Below are positions 46,171-57,530 of a stretch of 64,000 bases of DNA, piece by piece. The notes under the pieces are model-generated. The model was not told the origin of the DNA. It made no database searches and saw only the letters and a program-made list of their open reading frames with translations. Source of the stretch: Bisporella sp. PMI_857. Its lineage: Eukaryota; Ascomycota; Leotiomycetes; Helotiales; Helotiaceae. Location of the stretch: positions 44,160-108,159 of the forward strand of contig JAJSPD010000109.1 of NCBI GenBank assembly GCA_021307315.1, written 5' to 3'. Each line of letters opens with the position of its first letter. The stretch's first letter is position 1. The position numbers were made by a program, and so were the translations under genes.

Positions 46171-48591
46171 TTACAGAAGGACAACGGCCTTTATCACAGG
46201 CTGCGCCTGAATGAAGGCGTCAATATGGATTCTCCCAATCGCGACTCTGAGCGCCAGCCCCTTATACTCCCGCCTAATCATCATAACATTGAAGAGGCAC
46301 CATGGCTTCGTCCGGCCGTATGCCTTTGTATCAAACTTTGACATTTCTTCAATCCGCCCTCCTTCCATTTCTTCAAACGCTCCTGCCTTTTTTTTCCCCA
46401 CTGGACCATCTCCTCTTGCCCTCTCTCCGCCCACCCCACTCTCTGATCCCGGACCAAGGGTTGGCAATGGCCCTGGTGCCTCTTTCGTCCACGGATCCAA
46501 AGAAGCTCGAGACAGCACAACGAACTCTTGCTTTGTACCGAGCTTTACACGAAAGTCGGACTCTACAAATTCCGGCCCCGGTGTATCAATGTATCCAACG
46601 CCACGCCCGCTGTTATCTAGCAACTGGACGTAATATAATTTGTGGACGATGTTGTACTGCTCACGGTGCTCGCAAATATCTCCCGCAAGAAGGAAATCGG
46701 CAACCCAGGACCTAAACTTCAAATAGGAATGGCCGCTGGATCGATACGAAAAAGGTCGCGGATCCATAAACTCTATCGGCTGAAAGCACGGCTCAGAGTT
46801 AGGGTTTCCTTTCTCGAGATAGCCCCATTTTCCTTCCAATTTCGCCCATTTCCTCTCGACTTCGGCAGCTGAATGGGACCTAGTTCTCATGCTCTCCGAC
46901 CTAAAAGACACATTTTTCTCCATATCTACCCAAAGGAGCGGAGAATGCAGAGTAGAAAAGGCAAACATCCTCCCAATGACCCAGGGATACGCTGCATGCC
47001 CGACCCAACCCAACCAACTCCAGCTTGGAAACAGATGAAAGCCTGTCGTCTTGTTTCGACGTTGGGTGCTTGCCCCGATTGGGGACCACAGCAATGCAGC
47101 GTCAAACTCTGTCTCCGGCAGGCCCCATAACAAGCGTCCGCGGAAGTGTGACTTGATTATGCTGCTCATGCCCCTCATGGCGTGTGCTGCGTCTTCCTGG
47201 TGACTTAAATCACGATTTGAATATTCGGAAACCATGTATGCGTACATATCAAGGTTCGTATCACGACTGTGCTCGTAATGGCTCAAGCGATCGTGCGGAC
47301 CAGCGTAGAAGAAAGAGCTCTCAGGCTCGTCTTCACCCTCGGGCCAGTCCAAATGAGAACAGTGTTCATCTTCGGGCGAATCATTGTGCCAGCACCAGTA
47401 GAACACTACTCGATCAGTAATCAGAAGCTTTCGGCGTGCTAGGCCCTTTTCTTGGAATGTCCAGGCCCGACTATTCCATTTGGAAGGTAGGACTACTTCT
47501 GATTGAGACGGGAGCATGTTCGAAATCAACATGGAGCCAACGCGTTCGATCACCTGTTCAATCTCGCGGGTGCCAGGGAACACGCCAGGTAGGCCGTAAT
47601 TCGCATCATCCCCGCATGCAGCTTGGATGGAGAGTATGGATGAGTTGTAGATGAGTCCCATCGCATCTATCTGTTGCTCCCGGTCTACGGGGTCGTCTTG
47701 CCGAATGCAAAGACTATCCACCCAGAGAAGTTTCTCTCCAATCTTCATCGTCAGGTGGATGGCGTCTTGGATCGTCCTTGGTATAAGTCCAAGATTGTGA
47801 TACAGGCTTCCCGGTCTGCGGAAGTAGGTTTCATTTTTTTGTGTAAGTTTCAGCTGCATGGTGTCCTTGCCCCACGTGTAACTTAACGTGACATATCTCG
47901 CAACGGCATCCACATCAACAAGACAAAACTCGTCCACATCGATTGCTCTGAGAGTAAATTTGTGTGTCCTCTCCCTCTTCGGCGACTTAACATCGCAGAG
48001 CCTGAGGGTTTCTTTTACCCACGCGAAATCAATGCGGTCCCGCAACACAACCCGCCCAAAACCTGGATATCTATCCACCAGCCGAATTCCTAAGCTACGC
48101 TGTGGTATCTCAGTGGATATATTCAAGTCGGCAGTACTGAACGGGACCGCGGCAGCTGGTCTGAGATTACTGGCGTGGCAAAGGTAGAGTCTAGGGAATC
48201 TGTCAAATAAGAACGGGTTGAGGTAGATGCTCTCGAGCAGATATGGCATGAGTAGGCGCATAAAATGCTCCATCGACGCACCCTGGTCCAGGTTTTTCGG
48301 CATCTTTGATTTCGCGTCGATGACAAAGATTTGTCTGACCAGGCGACAAAAGCTGCAGTATGTCTTCCGAAAGATATCTACTAGAGACCCGAGAGCAATG
48401 TAGTCTTCCCGTTTTGTTGGGTATACTGGTGGCATCGTTGGTCGAAAGAGGAGTACAAAGTTGATCCGTTGGCATGTCGCACACAAATGCCGTTGGCCAT
48501 TCTCCTCCACTTGCTGCCACCGCATGTACCATCTCGGCGCGTTCATCCAATCTTTTCTATGCCCCTGATTGTGGTCAATGTTGGGGACCAT
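46171..48591 (-). CDS. HET-domain protein A, 806 aa
   Basis: Single-exon frame; ATG at 48591 (MVPNIDHNQGHRKDWMNAP) is the first in the open frame. The heterokaryon-incompatibility (HET) domain lies at residues about 235-420 with its three hallmark blocks: RYVTLSYTWGKD, LIPRTIQDAIHLTMKIGEKL followed by WVDSLCIRQDD, and SRAWTFQEKGLARRKLLI. An N-terminal Cys cluster (HLCATCQRINFV; TYCSFCRLVRQ) precedes it. The C-terminal region has the WSWLGWVGH motif seen after many HET domains. HET domains are TIR-like and trigger cell death when non-self is sensed. There are no fused sensor repeats, so the trigger is not visible. The C-terminal end is Gly/Lys-rich (GERARGDGPVGKKKAG). Confidence 0.9.
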   Translation of the reverse strand: MVPNIDHNQGHRKDWMNAPRWYMRWQQVEENGQRHLCATCQRINFVLLFRPTMPPVYPTKREDYIALGSLVDIFRKTYCSFCRLVRQIFVIDAKSKMPKNLDQGASMEHFMRLLMPYLLESIYLNPFLFDRFPRLYLCHASNLRPAAAVPFSTADLNISTEIPQRSLGIRLVDRYPGFGRVVLRDRIDFAWVKETLRLCDVKSPKRERTHKFTLRAIDVDEFCLVDVDAVARYVTLSYTWGKDTMQLKLTQKNETYFRRPGSLYHNLGLIPRTIQDAIHLTMKIGEKLLWVDSLCIRQDDPVDREQQIDAMGLIYNSSILSIQAACGDDANYGLPGVFPGTREIEQVIERVGSMLISNMLPSQSEVVLPSKWNSRAWTFQEKGLARRKLLITDRVVFYWCWHNDSPEDEHCSHLDWPEGEDEPESSFFYAGPHDRLSHYEHSRDTNLDMYAYMVSEYSNRDLSHQEDAAHAMRGMSSIIKSHFRGRLLWGLPETEFDAALLWSPIGASTQRRNKTTGFHLFPSWSWLGWVGHAAYPWVIGRMFAFSTLHSPLLWVDMEKNVSFRSESMRTRSHSAAEVERKWAKLEGKWGYLEKGNPNSEPCFQPIEFMDPRPFSYRSSGHSYLKFRSWVADFLLAGDICEHREQYNIVHKLYYVQLLDNSGRGVGYIDTPGPEFVESDFRVKLGTKQEFVVLSRASLDPWTKEAPGPLPTLGPGSESGVGGERARGDGPVGKKKAGAFEEMEGGRIEEMSKFDTKAYGRTKPWCLFNVMMIRREYKGLALRVAIGRIHIDAFIQAQPVIKAVVLL

Positions 48592-50018
48592 CTCAGCTGC
48601 TGAATATGCTGGCAATAGCAAAGATCTGCAGCCGGGAGGCGTTTAGCGAGCAGTAAAATGATGCTCCTTGCCCCGCTCGTTAGTCTTATTATTGAATCCC
48701 GGTGTTCCCAAGTCAAGAGCGAGTTATGTGCAGGGGTCTCTATTTAGTCGTATGGATTTGTCCCTTTCGAGATTATTGCAGGAGTATAAAGTAGAGTTCC
48801 ATCAGTCTGATCAGGCTCAAAAAGTAATCGCGATCTTGGATCAGCCTAAGTAGACGAGGAAGGGAAGATGGAAGGCCGAGAAATGGCAAGTTCCGTTCTT
48901 CTGAGGCTTTCGAACCTCATCAATCGCCTTCTCGAGCTTGTTTGCCTCTTCTTCAGCCTGAGGCTCACGCTCGCAAAAAGTAGCATATAAAATACTAAGA
49001 AATTCACTTTATTTGCGATCGATATCAAATAAATTGAATAAGTGGTTGTACGTTTTTTTAATAAATTGGTAGGAAGTGTCGGAATTGATTTTGGTGTTCC
49101 GCAAAGGCTTTTGGGCCGGTACTGTAGATGTGTTAGCTGCTGTTGCACAGAGCCAAGGTTGATTTTCCTGGGGTAGTGGGGCATGAGGAGTTCGTTTAAG
49201 CGACTACCCCACAGCAACGCACGGTTCTCATTCTATTCTATCATGCTATTAGGCAGGCAGGGGTTTACATAAACGATTATTACCCGAGGAAGCAAACAGT
49301 GCTCTCACAATACAACGATGAGATGAGATGAAAGTAGTGAATCGATGGTGGATTTAAAGGGTTGACGAGACTCGTTCTCTTCTACTGCTCTTCGTAACAT
49401 TATGCGCCTAATTGTGACAGGTTCGCGAACATGCAGAAAGTAGAGTAGCTTTCAACTTTCTCTATTTTAGTAACACTAGAATTCGGCCAGGTCTTTTTTC
49501 TTGGCTCATAGGCGAGGGCAAAAAAAGGGATACCGTCAACTTCTTCTCCAACAGAGAGAGATATAGCTAACAAAAGAACGTCCGCTAGGTAGAGTACAAT
49601 GGGTCAATTAGGCTACAGGCCATACCGTCGCCCAACAATTTTTATCTATCACACCGACAAAAATATAGTTCATCCACAGAAAAATTGGTTGACCTTCTGA
49701 TTGCTGCGTGTCCCGTTATCGCCTTGCACTAGACAAGCCACAAGCGAAGTTCTGTCCAAAACGGGAAGTGAGCAAGGCATTTCTGCCACGTTGGCTTTTG
49801 TCATTGATTAACTCTCAAGCTACTCTCAAGCCATAAAGCCATAATTATTCCTTTCACTCCGGAATATCTAAGCTCAGGTGACTAGCTCTGTTGCAGATAC
49901 TGCAAGGCAGAATCCTAACAGACTCGAGACGGCTAATATATGAAATCGCTTTGGTCGTGATTTCTGGTGTATTCCCCCCTATAACCTTTCACACAGTATT
50001 TATTAGTGTTCGGCAAAC
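48592..50018. other. Gene-poor AT-rich stretch
   Basis: Short ORFs on both strands only (longest 123 codons, minus strand, 48846-49217); no family recognised and no clear repeat. A secreted-protein gene starts at its right border. Confidence 0.45.
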
Positions 50019-51064
50019 ATGGGCCGCTTCCACTCAGTCTATACTTTATTCGTCTTGCTTCTCCCATTAGTTGTGGGAGATAGTTCACTCCAATCCATAT
50101 ATTCAGCTGACGAGTACCTAGCCCTAAAGCCTTGCGCCGCTGGCTGTATTTACTACCCAGGGTCAGATTCCTGCTGGCATCATGACAAAATTGGTGCCGC
50201 CGTCGGTTGTGATAAGGAATGCAACATCGCAAAGAACGACTGCTACTGCAGGGCCGACCTGATTCCTGTTGCCAACTCTTATATTACAGCATGCGTCAAA
50301 GAGGCATGCACCATTGGCAACTACCAAATCGATCTCACCAGCGCAGCGAACCTCTATAATGGGTATTGCAACAAACTGGGATCCTTCCCTGCCACAATAA
50401 CAACAGTTCAAGTCACTCCATTAGTAGTGGGTCCTGCATCAGCTGTGGTGGTGACGGCCACCGTCACGGGTGTAACGCCGACAAACGTCGTTACTCAGAC
50501 TCTGTACGTCAGCACCAAGACCAGTGGCAATAGTTGCGCAATGAGCCATGTAGTTGCTCATAGCTGCGGTTTGCTTTTCATTTAGGTGTAGCTGTCTTCC
50601 TATTCGTACTGCCATGTTTAATCTGTTCTTGACTATTCCCTGGTAAACGAACACTCATTTACTTCGCTAACAGATCATTTTCTACAGATTTATTAATCTC
50701 TTCAGTATTAGCCTCCTCGAGCACTAGTAGTATCGTCACTGTTGCCATAACCACAGCCGTGCTCAGCAACCCATCGCCGAGCACCAGTAGTACCGTTATC
50801 ATTGGTTTAGTCTCGCCTGCCGATTCTCCGACTCAAAGAGGCGGACTGTTTGGAGCAGGGAAGTTGGCTGTCGGCCTTGTCATTGGATTTGCGTCCTTGA
50901 TATGCATTCTCTCTTCCCTAGTATATTACTGTCTTGGATTTCCCGCACTACGATGGAGGACGACCAGAGTGGCTAGTAGCAGAGGTTCCTTTCCCCGGTC
51001 GAGGCTTATGTCGCTATACAACCCGGATCCTGATAGTCCGTTAACACAGCGACATCATCGTTGA
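50019..51064 (+). CDS. CFEM-like secreted/cell-surface protein with C-terminal membrane segment
   Basis: The first exon encodes a signal peptide (MGRFHSVYTLFVLLLPLVVG) and a ten-cysteine domain: CAAGC, then GCDKEC, CYC, ACVKEAC and a last Cys in NGYC. Spacing is close to the CFEM pattern, although the usual PxC opening is PC here. A Thr/Val/Ser-rich stretch follows. The first exon frame runs to a stop at 50585, but a second open frame (from about 50688, SSSTSSIVTVAITTAV and onwards to 51064) continues the same Ser/Thr-rich composition and ends with a transmembrane segment (LAVGLVIGFASLICILSSLVYYC) and basic cytosolic tail. An intron with branch GCTAAC and acceptor TTCTACAG at 50687 must join them; the donor (near 50534) is not certain. 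CFEM proteins act in haem/iron capture, adhesion or host interaction; the role here is open. Confidence 0.65.
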
Positions 51065-51586
51065 AGCACGACAGTGACGTGATGAATTCCTGGTATAGAA
51101 CCTTCTCGATTGATCGTACCTAGCATTTAAAGACCTTACGTCCTTTATCCCTTTAACCGGAGGCCCCTGTAATTAGGCACATGATCCTACCCCGTCAATA
51201 TAATAGAAATTCGCGTTTTCAACCTTTATTCAACAACTTTTATCACAGCACCACAACCATGCCTATTAAAGAGACTATTCCTAGTTCTACTGATCCAGGA
51301 ACATTACGGCTTGATGTTTCTTCTACTACGACAAATGGCAACAGTCTGTGCCTTTTGATTGTTTTAATTCGACTTTAAAATTACTCCTTTTTACAGACTT
51401 TGCACCAAACGACACATTCGCTATTTGAAGCCTTTTTTTTGCTCGGAAACAGCTAGAGATAATAGTTGAAAATATGGACGATTAAATATCAAGAAATCAA
51501 TTATATAGCCTGCGTACGAAACGTGTACGCGTTATACGACTTATAACAATAACTGAGGTATATGGGGCTCATTGAGTTATGATTTC

Positions 51587-51680
51587 ACCCTCAATATCCC
51601 TTGCTGAAATCCCTTGGCTAAACCCCTTATTACCAAAAAAACCTTCCCAGTAAAACCCCTTGTTCCTGAAGCCCTCGCCT
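51587..51680. repeat. Degenerate CCCTT-spaced minisatellite
   Basis: CCCTTGCTGAAAT, CCCTTGGCTAAAC, CCCTTATTACC and CCCTTGTTCCTGAAG recur about every 13-16 bases. It lies in a stretch (51065-52056) with no supported gene. Confidence 0.5.
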
Positions 51681-51930
51681 GCTTCCCCTCTCCAAACACA
51701 TCCGCCATGGGGGAAGACGCTACTAGAAAATTTACACCTGCAGACCAACTCTTCAAGCCTGGACAAGCACCCTCCCCACCTTAACATATGCTGATCGGGG
51801 CTGGAACTCGCTGCATCTTGGATATGTTATTAGCATTAATCACTCCATTGAGTGAGGCTCGGCAAATGCGTCGAGGCAGATTCTTAGGCTGAGCGGTAAA
51901 CGCCCGATTCCTTTGCAGCAAGCGCCTGAC

Positions 51931-51934
<4 letters not shown>

Positions 51935-51963
<29 letters not shown>
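51935..51963 (+). repeat. Poly-A homopolymer, 29 A
   Basis: An uninterrupted run of 29 A follows an AGGCTGAGCGGTAAACGC string that resembles a tRNA A box. It may be the tail of a retroposed SINE-like copy; a B box on the same strand and a target duplication were not found. Confidence 0.7.
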
Positions 51964-51965
<2 letters not shown>

Positions 51966-52056
51966 AGGCTGTCACTGTAACTTATAATAGAATTGCAATG
52001 GACGTTGTCTCATTTCCTTTTTTCAAAGGTAGAATTCTTGCCTCTTACGCTATACG

Positions 52057-53238
52057 ATGCCCATAATTCCTACTACGCACGATGTTGAGGGGCAGATGGC
52101 AACGCAGGATGTTCGAGCAAGAGCACTGTGGGATATTCTAGGTCGCAAGCAGTCAGATTCTTCAATTACTTTCCAGGTTAGCCTTACATTGGCCTTTAAA
52201 GGGCATGTGAGCCTTTCTGATCGAGCAGGGCAGTGCTGCTTCCTTTGTTTTGAGAGAAGGAAAACTAGCCAGTGTGCCGTTCAGGTTCACTGCCTCCGAC
52301 CTACCAAGCCACGCCGCATCAAGAGAATTCGACGTAGTAAGCATGGGAAAGCTATAGAAAGCTATGCAAAGCTCCACCCTAGGGAAATGGCTTGTGAAAG
52401 CGACGCCGCGATTTACTACAGACTGAAAGACATGTATTTCCAATATCAGGGCAAATGGAAAAGTTGGCTTCCTTTCTACGGAATCACCAACGTGCGAGAG
52501 GTCAACGTGAGATGATAGAACCACTATTGAGTATGCGTTGCTAACTTCAAAATTTTCAGTTCCAGTTTATAGGAGAAGTAGAGCGAGATGGCCGGTTTCC
52601 CATCCATATAACGCCCGTCAATATTGACGAAGTTCGGAAAGACGCAGATGACAAAATTGCGCTGAAACCCGGCGAAGTCGATATCGCATTCATAGACGTT
52701 TGCGTTGACAATTCGCATATCCAATCCTGTCAAGATAGGATGGAATATCTATCAGAGCCATGTATTAGGGTCCAAATCAAAGATGCGGAGCGGCGTAAGG
52801 AAAAGCTCAAAATTCTTCATCGATTAAGAGATTGCGCACAAGACCCATATAATGCTAGTGGGTACAGAACTTTAGAGGGCATGGCACAAGACAGCTGCAT
52901 CTTCGATATAGAGTAAGTATGACATCTCCTTTCTGGGGCAATCGTGGTAATTTAATAGCGGACCGAATGGAATTCCCGTACCACGATCCAACCAGCGGTA
53001 CGAATCGCACCACCAGACTGTTAAGCGACGGGGCCTGCAGTTTATTTCGGGATGGCAGCTTGATCGTATGGCCTACGTTTTGCCATTCAACATCGCCTGG
53101 ACCTGGCTTAGTCTTGTTGTGGCCTGGCTGTGTGTAGCTGCCTGGGCAGGGCTAACAAGAGATTGGGCCACTGCAATGGCATTTGGGCAGCTCATCGCGG
53201 CTACCATAACCCTCATATTTCTTTATGTGAGAGACTAG
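52057..53238 (+). CDS. Hypothetical protein with C-terminal membrane hairpin, 360 aa
   Basis: Exons 52057-52506, 52560-52912 and 52959-53238. Introns: 53 nt (GTGAGA, branch CTAAC, TTTTCAG) and 46 nt (GTAAGT, TTTAATAG); the second acceptor was chosen because only it keeps the third exon open through the membrane part. The N-terminal half is basic (RPTKPRRIKRIRRSKHGKA) and seems soluble, with WKSWLPFYGITNVREVN; the second exon is mixed alpha/beta (FPIHITPVNIDEVRKDADD; VDIAFIDVCVDN). Near the C-terminus two hydrophobic segments (AYVLPFNIAWTWLSLVVAWLC and AFGQLIAATITLIFLYV) form a hairpin anchor. I do not recognise the family, but soluble-domain plus C-terminal anchor proteins like this are common in fungal HET/STAND neighbourhoods. 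Confidence 0.65.
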
Positions 53239-55477
53239 ATGTTATGGTCACATTCGAACTGATGCATTTCGCAGTAGGCCCAATGGATACAGCGGTTTTG
53301 TTTGGAACCCAGCCAACTTTTGCCTGGAGTGTTATAGATTAAGCTAGTTGACACGAAGTTAGTATATCTATCCCTCACCGCTTCCCATAGCTTCCGTCTG
53401 GCCCACCAGTTCATTTTGTCCAATCGTCTCTACAAAGCCCACAAACTCGCCTGCGCGCCTTATACAAATGCAACGAAAAGATTACACTCTCCTATGCCTA
53501 TTCCCCTCTTCCCCCAAACCTCACGCTAGAATATCTCTGAAAAATGCACCGAACAAAATATATTCACCCCGAGAACTCAGCTTAACTGGAGACCATCACC
53601 CTAAGGGCACATATCGCCCAATAGCAATGGGGAAATTACAACACACGAAGGTTGAATATGGAACTTAAGTTAAGAAACGGGGGTGAAATGGAAACATAAT
53701 GAAATAGAGTTGGCGGAAAAAGAAATGCAACCCATTCGTTAATAGGTTGTTGCGAACTGTGAATGGGACAAGCTGTATTTTTACGATTTTGAGTTTGCAA
53801 CGAATGCTAGATAGTAGTTGTGGTCGTTTTGCGTTAAATACTATGCTAAATCCTTTTGTACGGCTCGCCATCCTTTGTTATAGTCTCGAATGTAATAGTC
53901 AATTTTATGGTAAAATTCAACGAATTTGTAAAAGCCAAACAGCTTCCTCAGTCCAATAACTCGCTGAGCAAGTTCGTTTTAAAATTGCGTTTTCTAGTAG
54001 AAAAATCAATGTATCGTCCAAGTATCCAATTTCTGCCGCGCAACGTGCAAACGTAGCATAAAAATGGTCAAAAGTTTTGATTCGCTACTCGTAATGTGCA
54101 TAACTCGTTTATTGCACGGCTCCGTCTGTTTATTCTCGTAAATTTTTTTCAAGCGCGGTCAACACTTTCTCGGCCGCCCAAAATGACCGAAAGTGTTCTG
54201 GTTGACACCAGGCTCGTATCTGTTAATTGTAATATTATCGATTTTGCTTTCAATATAAGCAACCTGCCGAAGTTCCGTAGAATATTAAATAGCACTGTTA
54301 TCAGCTTGTCGTTAACTTTGTCTTTCCAACTTTCAAATATTGCTCGGCCTCTAAAAAATACTGAAGCATCCGAAAACTTCAAGTTATCATAAATATGGCT
54401 TAAAGTTCCCGATAAGTTCCGTGGTATTGCTTAGTGCATAACTATCGTCATCTGTAGGTTCTTCGGTCAAGATCTGTCTTTTAAGAACCACTATTGTAGT
54501 TATCTTGTATTGTAAAGTCTCAGACTGGTTATCATATGTTATTTTTGTTGTAGTTGATAGATGTTGGCGTTAAGTAATGTGATGGATCGATTAAATAGCT
54601 ATAGCTAGTTCCATATACAAGGCGTAACGCGAGGAATCAGACTTATGCGAGACCTTAAAAGGGTCACCTCGCTTAGATGGTCTGTGACACGTAGTCACGT
54701 GTCATGGCAGTTACAGAGGAGATGTCAATCACCAAAGCCTGATCATACAAAAGATTGGCAGATATTGCTCCAGACTGAGGGTATAAAGGATTGTTTGAAC
54801 TCAGGATTCATTATAAATAAGTTGCGATGTTTTGTTTCGGGTTCGCAGATTCTGCACGGAGTGTCATTCTCGCCTAAAAGTAGCTCCCTACATAGAGCCT
54901 CCTAGCGCTCCGACTTGGCTGAATATGAATCTGGAGGAGTCTTCAGTGTAGGAAGGACCGTTAGGATTTCGTACCTCGAATATTAAAGTAGTTTTCAAGT
55001 AGCTTTTAATAATTTGGCAATATTGGATTTTATTACCAAAACATGATAAAAATAAAGTTTGCGCAACACGGAGGTTTCGCTAAGTAGGCCCCCAATCGGG
55101 GCATACAAAGATCTGAGTATTAGGGGTGGGTCGATCGCTAAAGCTGTCGCATGCTCTTGGCCCTGTCAGCATGAATATCACCACCATTGCGAATTTCACA
55201 CATCTCCGAGCACCATGGCTAGTTCAATTTGTTTGTGTTCCCGCTCTCTTTGCCTAGGAATTATCGGCTTCTACTATTATGGCCAGAAGCCATAGCTTTG
55301 AAACTATTTTCCCGGACGCCAAAAGTTTGCGTCAAGAGAGCCATTCAGAGATGTGTGGCTGCCGCCTGCGCCGGAACGTGCCGCCCAGCTGAACTCAATT
55401 GCATTTTCCAATCTCTCTTCTACTGTGCCATTCTTAATCACGTTTCTTCTTCATCTAGCTTCATAACTATCCACATA
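53239..55477. other. AT-rich region of probable RIP-decayed transposon DNA
   Basis: From about 53690 to 54400 the minus strand encodes stop-broken strings (for example GLRKLFGFYKFVEFYHKIDYY) that faintly resemble the end of a retrotransposon reverse transcriptase, but no motif is intact. The remainder to 55477 is AT-rich without genes; the last 100 bp are the leader of the HET gene. Confidence 0.4.
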
Positions 55478-57530
55478 ATGTCATATTGTAACGTTTGCAT
55501 TGAGATGGGCTTCCACTTCGACGAGATCTTCGGTCTCAAAAAGCGGCCGAGAGACGGGGATGATCTAGCTTGCTACATGCGCAATGAGGACTGGCAAAAG
55601 GACTTCTATGATAATGGGAAAAGGAAGCCTCATCGTGGATATCCGCACCACGACAGCCTAGCGTCAGCTATCAGATCAGCAGCACTGGGTTGCGAATTAT
55701 GTCGGTTGCTCATCACTCCGACTTCCCGAAGTACATCAAACGGTTATGGGGCCTTTATTCAAGCAGAGGACGCTGTTCCACTGGCCGAGAGACGGTTGTA
55801 CGTTCGTGGTGAAGTGTGGACGGGTAATAAGTATTCTTGTCGTCTCTATGTTGGTAAAGATACGGCACTAGATTTTTCAGTTTTCTGCTTCCCAGGTGAG
55901 CCTTTGGGTCGGTGAGCGCTTACATTAGGACTGGCTGATCAGGCTTGGAATAGTAGATGAAGCAATCTTGGGAGGCAATACAGGATCACGTCCCTTGTAT
56001 GGTCGGCACATGGCAGATGCCATCTCGATCATGCCTCGACAATGGATGGATAAGTGCATGAAAACCCATTCATGCAAAGCTCTACGTCCGGAGAAGTTGC
56101 CAGGTCGAGTCATTGATCTTGGTCCTAGTTCTTCGTCAACTCCCCGCCTTCTGGAGTCAAAACAACGAAAGGGCCACTGGGTTGTATTAAGTCATTGCTG
56201 GGGCGGAGTCGATACGGCATCAACGAAAAAATCGAATCTAATGACTAGGCTGGCCGCTCTACCCACAGGAAAACTTCCCAAAACTTTCCAAGATGCCATC
56301 TTCATCAGCCGCGAACTAGGTTTCCGGTATTTATGGATTGACTCGCTATGTATCATCCAAGACTCCCAAGAAGACTGGAGCAAGCAATCTGCGCAAATGG
56401 GATACATCTACAAAACAGCAGTTGTTACGCTCGCTGTCACCATGGGGGAAGACAGCAATAGCGGGATCCTTCGGCCTCGAGATTCATGTACATATTCTCT
56501 TCCCTTGCATGTCGAAAGTGAAATGACTGGCCTGCAAGGAACGCTTTATTTTAGGCGCGATGATGACTTCGGTTCTCGTGGTATTATAGGCCCACTCTCC
56601 AGAAGAGGCTGGACGCTTCAAGAGAAACTTCTCTCACCGCGTATCCTACATTTTGCGGAGCGTATGATATATTGGGAATGTCGAGCTACATTTGAAACGG
56701 AAACTGACAGCTCGCCTCGTCCAATGGATGGCGAAATAAGTATGTATCCTTGTAAATATCGGCCTTTTTCATTTATAAATGGGAATGAGGATATGTTCAG
56801 GTGGTGTGCTATTATCAATAATTATCTTTCTCGAAACCTCACTTTCTCCAAGGATACTCTTCCAGCTATCTCTGGTATTGCAAGGGAATTCGCTGCGAAG
56901 ACGCGGTACGAATATTGCGCCGGTCTATGGAAGCAGGATATGCTACGAGGCTTACTGTGGACAGCTAGAGGACCAGCAAGAGACGGTACGGCAAGACCAC
57001 ACGAGACATATGTGGCGCCTTCCTGGAGCTGGGCAAGCATTCGCTCATGTAATGAAGGGAGGCAGATTGTGGTGCATCACACTTTCGACGGAACGATGAA
57101 AACGAATCGGAAACATGATGCCAAGGTCGTCTCATGTGATGTCGCGCCTCTCGTGCCAGGAGATATCTATGGCCAAGTCATTTCAGGGACCTTGGTAATT
57201 GAAGGATATGTCCGAAGAGCTTCTCGTGACGGCAGTTTTTCAGTTGGGGCCATGTATGACAAGCCGGCAACCCAATTCCATATTGATAATCACCAACCTG
57301 ACCTTGAGAGAAGTGAGTACGAGTCTTATATTGCTGATCTACGTCGCCGTTGTATATTCCTCCAGATTCAAGCAGGTTTTGATGGAGTTTTCGGATTACT
57401 TCTGGAGGGAGCCGGGAAGTGGAATGCCTGGGAGTCTCCGTATGAGAGGAGGGGGCGCGTAGAATTTCCGCAGGGGATCGAAAGTAGTTACGAACGTGGT
57501 TGGGAAAGAAGGATAATCACGATTGTTTGA
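55478..57530 (+). CDS. HET-domain protein B, 664 aa
   Basis: Exons 55478-55895 and 55954-57530; the 58-nt intron has GTGAGC, branch CTGAT and GGAATAG. The N-terminal region (MSYCNVCIEMGFHFDEIF, AIRSAALGCELCRLL) is the usual Cys-containing lead-in of this fungal class. The HET domain starts at about residue 230: WVVLSHCWGG, LPKTFQDAIFISRELGFRYL followed by WIDSLCIIQDS and a GYIYKTAVVTLAV strand, then RRGWTLQEKLLSPRILHF. Downstream are YVAPSWSWASI and a beta-rich C-terminal part. It differs clearly in sequence from the minus-strand HET protein at 46-48.6 kb, so the two are not a recent duplication. Predicted role: incompatibility or cell-death effector. Confidence 0.9.

Noticed and set aside
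53690..54400. Possible retrotransposon reverse-transcriptase relic on the minus strand
   Set aside because: Resemblance is limited to short strings with stops; catalytic motif not found.
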